From M55B129 sp034189085 (GTDB lineage: Bacteria; Bacillota; Dethiobacteria; DTU022), in assembly GCA_034189085.1 (NCBI GenBank), contig JAXHVH010000056.1, forward strand, positions 1-9,206: DNA of 9,206 nt. The letters run 5' to 3'. How positions within the stretch are numbered: the stretch's first letter is position 1; the number at the start of each line of letters is the position of its first letter. The notes under the pieces are model-generated. The model was not told where the DNA came from. It searched no databases and saw only the letters and a program-made list of their open reading frames with translations. Shown in pieces: positions 4,804 through 9,206 of the stretch. Both the position numbers and the translations under genes were made by a program.

Positions 4804-7800
4804 CTAACCCATCAACCTGAACAGGTAAAAAACTACTGCGGCAATAACCAGGACCAGGATCATACGTCCAACGAGGACGATTATTTTTTTATTACTTCTT
4901 TTTTGACCATTTACACCCTTCCGTGATAACATTTCTTTTTTTTCACCATTATCATTGGCTGAAGCAAGATCAACCCCGGTATCCTGCTCTTTCGTAGTTA
5001 GCCTGTAGATAGATGGGATAACCAGTAAAAGTAAAAGAGTCCCGGTAATCTGTCCCCCAATTACAGTAATAGCCATTGGTGCCTGCAACTGAGCACCTTC
5101 ACCGATACCCAGAGCCAGGGGAAGGAGTCCCAGTACCGTGGTAGCTGTAGTCATCAGAATGGGACGAAGCCTCGCGGAGGCTCCTTCAATTATTGCCTTT
5201 TCCAGGGGCAAACCGTATATACGCCTCTGCTGATTGATAAAGTCGACCATGATAATACCGTCGTTAACAAGAATTCCCGAGAGAACAACAATGCCGATCA
5301 AAGCAGGGACACTGATTGCATTTCCGGTGATAATCAGCCCGTATATAACGCCGATATAGGCCAGCGGCAGGCTGCAAATAATAATAAAGGGATGCAACAG
5401 CGACTCAAACTGGGCAGCCATCACCAGGTAAACCAGCAGAACAGCCACTACCAGGACCAGCTGCAACTCCGAGAGCACGTCGTCCATGAGGGTGGAACTA
5501 CCGGCTGTCTTGATTTCATAACCCGGCGGCAGAGCCAGGTCATCAAGGATCTCCATTGCTTCGTTTGTCGCTGTGCCCAGATCAATTTCTGAATACTGGA
5601 TTTCGATCTGACCGACTATTTGCTGATCCTGCCGGGGAATGCTGAGAGGCCCGTAATCTTCCGTAAGTTCAGCTATTTCATCAAGATGCAGGTATTCTCC
5701 CGAAGGGGAATAAAATCCAATCTGCCCGAGATCTTCAAGCGTCTCGAAGGTATCCTGCTGATAACCCAGCACCACGTTTAGAATGCCCTGATCTGTTTCA
5801 ATCCGGCTGACCGGTATACCTTCCAGGGCTTCACGTACCATTGCAGCTACCTGAAACTGGGTAACCCCTTTCTGCAATGCTTCTCCCTGATCAAGGGTGA
5901 TGTGAACTTCAGGGCGATTCTCTTCCATTGACGAACGAACATCGGTAAAATGAGGATGCCCGGCGAGCAGCTGAACTGCATTACGGGTTATGTCTGTAAC
6001 AGTATTGAGATCACTTCCGCTGACCACCAGTTCAAGCTGCACGTCAAATCCGGCTGTATCAAGGAGCGATTCACGAGCAAATGCCGCCTCCACTCCCGCA
6101 GGCAGGACCGCCTCCACTTCTTTTCTGATCTCGTCGATTAGATTGTCCATTTCCTCTATGAAAGCAGGGTCAACTTCAGCCCTTAAATTAGCTTCATTTG
6201 AAACGCCCCTTTCAGAGGCAATTCCCATAAACTGTGCCCCACCAACCTGGCTTGAGAAAGAACTTATTTCTTCATGTTCATCAAGGATGGATTCAATTTC
6301 CGTCAAATAAGAATCAGTTACCGGAAGGATAGTACCCGGAGGCATTGTTATGTCAATTGTAAAAGACGATTCATCAGGTAATGGAAAAAGATCGGTTCCC
6401 AGGGAACTATAACCAACCACTCCCATGCCTACGAGTAAAAGAGCCAGAGCTATTATCACCCAGGGACGACTGACAGCAAAGGAAAGCATATTGCGATAAT
6501 CGAACAGGCGGTGTGGTTTCGCAGTTAGCTTGTCCTGTTTGTCCTGTTCCCTGCCTGATTGAAGTGAGCGTGAAGCAAGCAGCGGAATAACGGTCAGGGC
6601 TACCAGGAGAGAAGCCAGGATCGCACAGGCAACAGTCAAAGCAAACTCCCAGAAGATCTGGCCGGCAAGCCCGCTGAGGAAAACAACGGGGAAAAAGACA
6701 CTGATGGTGGTCAAAGCAGAAGCGGTTACCGCTCCGGCGACCTCGCGGGCTCCGTTGACGGCGGCTTCATTAGGCGATTCGCCCAGCTGGTAGTGGCGAT
6801 AAATATTTTCACTGACCACAATGGCATTGTCAACCAGCATACCGGCAGCCAGGGCCAACCCACCCAGGGTCATCAGGTTAATGGTCAAATCGGTGAAATA
6901 AAGCAGGGTAAAGGTAGCAATAATTGCTGTAGGGATGCTTAAGCCGATAAACATGGTGGTCCGCCAGTTCTTAAGAAAAACAATCAGCACCAGAACAGCC
7001 AGAACCGCTCCCCCTGCCAGAGCCCAGACCAGGTCGGCAAGAGCTCTTTCGATCTCTTCTGCCTGGTCGAAAATTGTGTTGAAAGCAACGGGTGACGATT
7101 CGATAACACTTTCTTCAGCAAGTGCTTCCAGTTCCTGCCTGACCCGACGGGCCACCAGGACGGTATTGGCATCTCCCTCTTTCTGGATCGCCAGGCTGAT
7201 GCTGGGCTGGCGGTTAAAGCGAGTGATGGTAGTAGGATTATAAGTATCCTGCTTTACTTCAGCAACGGTTGCAAGGGTAACAGGAGTAACAGGAAAATCA
7301 TCATCAAACTCCATGCCGCCCATTGAAGTTTCTCCATAACCCATAGAGTTGAGAACCATAGCGGTAGCCATGTCGTTCAGGCCTTCCTCGAGCATCCTTG
7401 AAGCACCGCTGATATTGCTGTTAATCCCTTGCTGCAGGCTGTTTAGCCAGGCTTTATAATCGGGTATGGAGATAATCGGCTGATTGCGAATATTCTCCCA
7501 GTCTTCATGAAGAGAAACGAGCAGATAAGTGTTTGTCGCCCTGGTAATGAGGGGTGTCCGTTCTGCCAGCGCTTCTAGCTCGGGGGTTCCAACATTCTGT
7601 TCTTTCATCTTCAGGGGGTTAAGAGGAATGATCAGCGTGCCGTTATCCCACACTGCTTCTTCGATAATCCAGAAATCATCGAGCCGGGTAATATCATCAT
7701 CCGAAATGATTGATAATTCTTCAAGATCTCCTGGCAGCAGGGGAAGACGACCGAGAGCAGTCAGGGATAAATTGAGACTTCTGTTGCTCGGATCATATTC

Positions 7801-8805
7801 AAGAGCGGGATTAACGGTAAATATATTTAATATCTCTTCAATTTCTTCCCCCTCTTCAGGAACCCAATTGTCGCTGAGGGGTATGGTGAGATCCGGGCCA
7901 TCAAGAGTAACACTGTCAAGAGCAAATATGTCATCCCAGAAAATTTCCCGGAGCGGCACATCTTCTGAAATACCGCCAGCAGTGATGGAACTTGTTCCGC
8001 CGGCAAACATCTGGTTCAGATCAATGTCTATCTCTTCACCGACCATTTCTGCAAGTTTGTCTTGATCAACATGGAAACCCACCACCAGGTCTCCAAGCTT
8101 ATCGATTTCGGCAAAGCGGCCGATAAAACGGATCCTGACCTGACGATCTTCCAGTTCCACGATACCCGCCGGCAGGTCCATCAGGCTGGCCTGTAAAATA
8201 TTAGCGATTTGTTCAAATGATATTTCATGTTCAGCCATAATATCAGGCGAGGTGCGGACAAATACATCCTGCTCCACGCCCCCCTGGACCTGGACACTGG
8301 CCACACCGAGGATCGATTCAAGCCGTGGAGAAGCCGTTTCTTTCAACCATTCGGTTAAAGCGACTGCGTCTTCACCCCCGCTGGCCGAAAGCTGCATTAT
8401 GGGCATGAGCATGGGATCAAATTCGAGGATCAGAGGCCTTTGCACACCGTCGGGGAAAGAAAGCAGATCCATTCGGGCACTGACATCTTCCCGGATCTGC
8501 TTGATGTCTGCGCCCCAGTCAAAAACAAGAATAACCAGGGATAGATTCTCCTGGGAAAATGAATTTAAACCGGTTAGCCCACTGACGGCGGCGACACTGT
8601 TTTCAACCGGTTTGGTCACCAGTTCCAGGGTTTCCTGGGGAGAGCTACCCGGAAACGCAGTAATAACAGCCAGAACCGGCGCTTCAATGTCGGGTAGCAG
8701 ATCCAGTGGGCTCTGGTAAAGGCTCACCAGTCCTATCACCAGGATTAATAATAAGATAGTCGCAGTAGCTACAGGTCTTTTAACCGCCAGTTCAGGCAGA
8801 CTCAT
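4804..8805 (-). CDS. RND-family efflux transporter with large periplasmic insert and extra C-terminal helix
   Basis: Proton-driven efflux pump of the AcrB/SwrC (HAE-type) family, about 1333 residues from the chosen start; usual members are about 1020-1050. Numbering from MSLPELAVKRP, helix 1 is about 11-31 and the first porter half about 32-590. Helices 2-6 lie between 591 and 743, helix 7 near 781-801, the second porter half to about 1110, and helices 8-12 in 1113-1268. Helix 4 has GMLVDNAIVVSENIYRH: D659 keeps the first proton-relay Asp and the second is N660. Helix 10 reads GILVNDGIIMVDF, with Asn at the AcrB K940 position. Residues about 244-508 are an acidic insert, and after a charged linker a thirteenth helix spans about 1307-1330. 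ATG 8805 is chosen because GGGGGA lies 8 nt upstream and MSLPE-AVKRP is the family N-terminus. An upstream in-frame ATG (8856) falls inside a hairpin. No membrane-fusion protein is present; the substrate is unknown. Confidence 0.93.
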   Translation of the reverse strand: MSLPELAVKRPVATATILLLILVIGLVSLYQSPLDLLPDIEAPVLAVITAFPGSSPQETLELVTKPVENSVAAVSGLTGLNSFSQENLSLVILVFDWGADIKQIREDVSARMDLLSFPDGVQRPLILEFDPMLMPIMQLSASGGEDAVALTEWLKETASPRLESILGVASVQVQGGVEQDVFVRTSPDIMAEHEISFEQIANILQASLMDLPAGIVELEDRQVRIRFIGRFAEIDKLGDLVVGFHVDQDKLAEMVGEEIDIDLNQMFAGGTSSITAGGISEDVPLREIFWDDIFALDSVTLDGPDLTIPLSDNWVPEEGEEIEEILNIFTVNPALEYDPSNRSLNLSLTALGRLPLLPGDLEELSIISDDDITRLDDFWIIEEAVWDNGTLIIPLNPLKMKEQNVGTPELEALAERTPLITRATNTYLLVSLHEDWENIRNQPIISIPDYKAWLNSLQQGINSNISGASRMLEEGLNDMATAMVLNSMGYGETSMGGMEFDDDFPVTPVTLATVAEVKQDTYNPTTITRFNRQPSISLAIQKEGDANTVLVARRVRQELEALAEESVIESSPVAFNTIFDQAEEIERALADLVWALAGGAVLAVLVLIVFLKNWRTTMFIGLSIPTAIIATFTLLYFTDLTINLMTLGGLALAAGMLVDNAIVVSENIYRHYQLGESPNEAAVNGAREVAGAVTASALTTISVFFPVVFLSGLAGQIFWEFALTVACAILASLLVALTVIPLLASRSLQSGREQDKQDKLTAKPHRLFDYRNMLSFAVSRPWVIIALALLLVGMGVVGYSSLGTDLFPLPDESSFTIDITMPPGTILPVTDSYLTEIESILDEHEEISSFSSQVGGAQFMGIASERGVSNEANLRAEVDPAFIEEMDNLIDEIRKEVEAVLPAGVEAAFARESLLDTAGFDVQLELVVSGSDLNTVTDITRNAVQLLAGHPHFTDVRSSMEENRPEVHITLDQGEALQKGVTQFQVAAMVREALEGIPVSRIETDQGILNVVLGYQQDTFETLEDLGQIGFYSPSGEYLHLDEIAELTEDYGPLSIPRQDQQIVGQIEIQYSEIDLGTATNEAMEILDDLALPPGYEIKTAGSSTLMDDVLSELQLVLVVAVLLVYLVMAAQFESLLHPFIIICSLPLAYIGVIYGLIITGNAISVPALIGIVVLSGILVNDGIIMVDFINQQRRIYGLPLEKAIIEGASARLRPILMTTATTVLGLLPLALGIGEGAQLQAPMAITVIGGQITGTLLLLLVIPSIYRLTTKEQDTGVDLASANDNGEKKEMLSRKGVNGQKRSNKKIIVLVGRMILVLVIAAVVFYLFRLMG
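7282..8076 (-). other. Approximately 265-residue insert in the first porter half of the RND pump
   Basis: The usual RND sequence runs to LGDLVVG and resumes at VTLATVAEVKQDT. In standard members these are joined by about 10-15 residues, but here about 265 separate them. The insert is rich in Asp and Glu and contains repeated beta-like segments. It ends with a helical region around RMLEEGLNDMATAMVLNSMG and a glycine/methionine-rich GYGETSMGGMEFDDD. There are no stops or frameshifts, so it is part of one continuous protein. Confidence 0.75.
7615..7917 (-). repeat. Three similar beta-like segments within the RND insert
   Basis: Segments DSVTLDGPDLTIPLSD (7870-7917), PALEYDPSNRSLNLSLT (7759-7809) and EEAVWDNGTLIIPLNP (7615-7662) share a pattern. 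Each has a hydrophobic strand, an aromatic or Leu residue followed by Asp, a short Gly/Asn turn, then L-x-(I/L)-x-L. The first and third also share an upstream Phe-Trp pair. They look like diverged beta-hairpin repeats. Identity is low, so this is a visual call. Confidence 0.4.
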
Positions 8806-8837
8806 CAATGCTGTCCCCCATAGTTCAACCGATAGCG

Positions 8838-8879
8838 AAAACGGCGGGACCACCATGAATGTTCACTGTCCCGCCTTTT
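8838..8879. terminator. GC-rich hairpin in the RND leader (attenuator or bidirectional terminator)
   Basis: GGCGGGAC (8843-8850) and GTCCCGCC (8868-8875) form a perfect 8-bp stem around a 17-nt loop. It is extended past one bulged base by AAAA (8838-8841) against TTTT (8876-8879). Short U tracts result on both strands. On the minus strand it lies between the predicted RND promoter and the ribosome site at 8814-8819, so it could attenuate or stabilise the pump mRNA. Confidence 0.55.
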
Positions 8880-8912
8880 ACGTCAGTTAACCATTTTATT
8901 GCACATTGTATT

Positions 8913-8940
8913 ATTATAACAAAATTCCGATGAGGATCAA
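8913..8940 (-). promoter_or_regulatory. Sigma-A-type promoter for the RND pump
   Basis: On the minus strand TTGATC (8940-8935) is followed 16 bp later by a consensus TATAAT (8918-8913). Transcription would start near 8906, about 100 nt before the ATG at 8805, and the leader contains the GC-rich hairpin. Confidence 0.6.
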
Positions 8941-8949
8941 GTCCTCGAT
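8929..8949. promoter_or_regulatory. Dyad overlapping the RND -35 box (candidate operator)
   Basis: GAGGA (8932-8936) and TCCTC (8942-8946) are inverted around a 5-bp centre, with further GAT/ATC complementarity on the flanks after one unpaired base. The dyad covers the -35 hexamer, a typical position for a repressor such as a TetR- or MarR-type pump regulator. No regulator gene is in the window. Confidence 0.35.
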
Positions 8950-9206
8950 CACTCACACAGAGCTGACGCATGAAATAGTTTTGAATTGCTGATAGATGAA
9001 AAATCATGCTTTTTTCAGCTATTGCCTGTCGTTTTACCGAATAAACCGTTTTATCGGCGGCAGCATAAACTTTTCAGAGCCCTGCTGCTCGATTTTTACA
9101 CATCGCTAGATGCATTCGGGCAGACAGGTAGCGTTGGCCAAAGCTTTCAGGCTGCGCCGAGGCTTTTTTAGGCCGCCGGCCGGCTGGTTCTCCAATTATC
9201 TTCGAG
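8950..9206. other. Unassigned right-edge region with hairpins and short edge ORFs
   Basis: I can assign no gene here. Hairpins are visible at 9037-9057 (CCG-A-ATAAA / TTTAT-CGG with one bulge), between GCAGCA near 9060 and TGCTGC near 9085, and at 9102-9112 (CATC/GATG). The far end (9160-9190) is very G+C-rich. Two short frames run off the right edge: a minus-strand frame of 43 codons ending with TGA at 9074-9076, and a plus-strand ATG at 9110 open for 32 codons. Neither has a convincing ribosome site or recognisable sequence. The minus frame could be the tail of a gene upstream of the RND promoter. Confidence 0.3.

Noticed and set aside
7529..8719. Plus-strand Ser-rich ORFs of 178 and 155 residues
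   Set aside because: Both are antisense shadows of the RND coding region, with biased composition and no ribosome sites.
9001..9017. ATGA-AAAA-TCAT followed by a T run as a terminator
   Set aside because: The stem, just left of the T run, is only 4 A/T-rich pairs, too weak to call a terminator.
8986..9171. 61-residue plus-strand ORF at the right edge
   Set aside because: It has no ribosome site and no recognisable motif, and it crosses hairpin-forming sequence; I treat the region as unassigned.
9060..9206. Possible riboswitch in the right-edge structured region
   Set aside because: I looked for T-box, cyclic-di-GMP and cobalamin-type signatures on both strands and found no conserved core.

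Overview
The window reads as bacterial chromosome of moderate G+C content, most likely from an obligate anaerobe of the Firmicutes (Clostridia-like). This rests on an A-type flavodiiron protein, strong purine-rich Shine-Dalgarno sites, good sigma-A-type promoters, several GTG starts and an RND pump resembling those of Firmicutes. The taxonomic call is an inference. I saw no rRNA, tRNA, CRISPR array, insertion sequence or phage gene.

Left block (1 to about 2292, all minus strand): a GTG-started two-helix potassium channel with an RCK regulatory domain is followed downstream by a membrane-anchored trypsin-like (HtrA-type, no PDZ) serine peptidase, then by an unrecognised reading frame running off the left edge. 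Neither of the last two has a normal start codon where its protein or ribosome-binding signal would place it. A 21-bp near-copy of the channel's last codons lies in the gap after the channel.

Middle block (2293 to about 4707, plus strand): a divergent intergenic region carries a clean promoter and several small repeats ahead of an 89-residue hypothetical protein. A second promoter drives a two-gene operon of a small cupin and a complete flavodiiron protein (FprA), closed by a strong intrinsic terminator. A PerR-box-like sequence lies between that promoter and the cupin start. This fits an oxygen or nitric oxide defence unit.

Right block (4804 to 9206, minus strand): one very long RND-family efflux pump (about 1333 residues) has its own promoter, a dyad over the -35 box and a GC-rich hairpin in its leader. 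Its first porter half carries an acidic insert of about 265 residues with three similar beta-like segments. A predicted thirteenth membrane helix follows the usual twelve. No membrane-fusion partner is visible. The last 250 bases hold hairpins and two short open frames at the edge, but no gene I can assign.

No wholly new multi-gene system is evident. The strongest leads are the insert in the RND pump, the missing start codons in the channel/peptidase operon, the internal translation start in the channel and the PerR-like site before the cupin/FprA operon.
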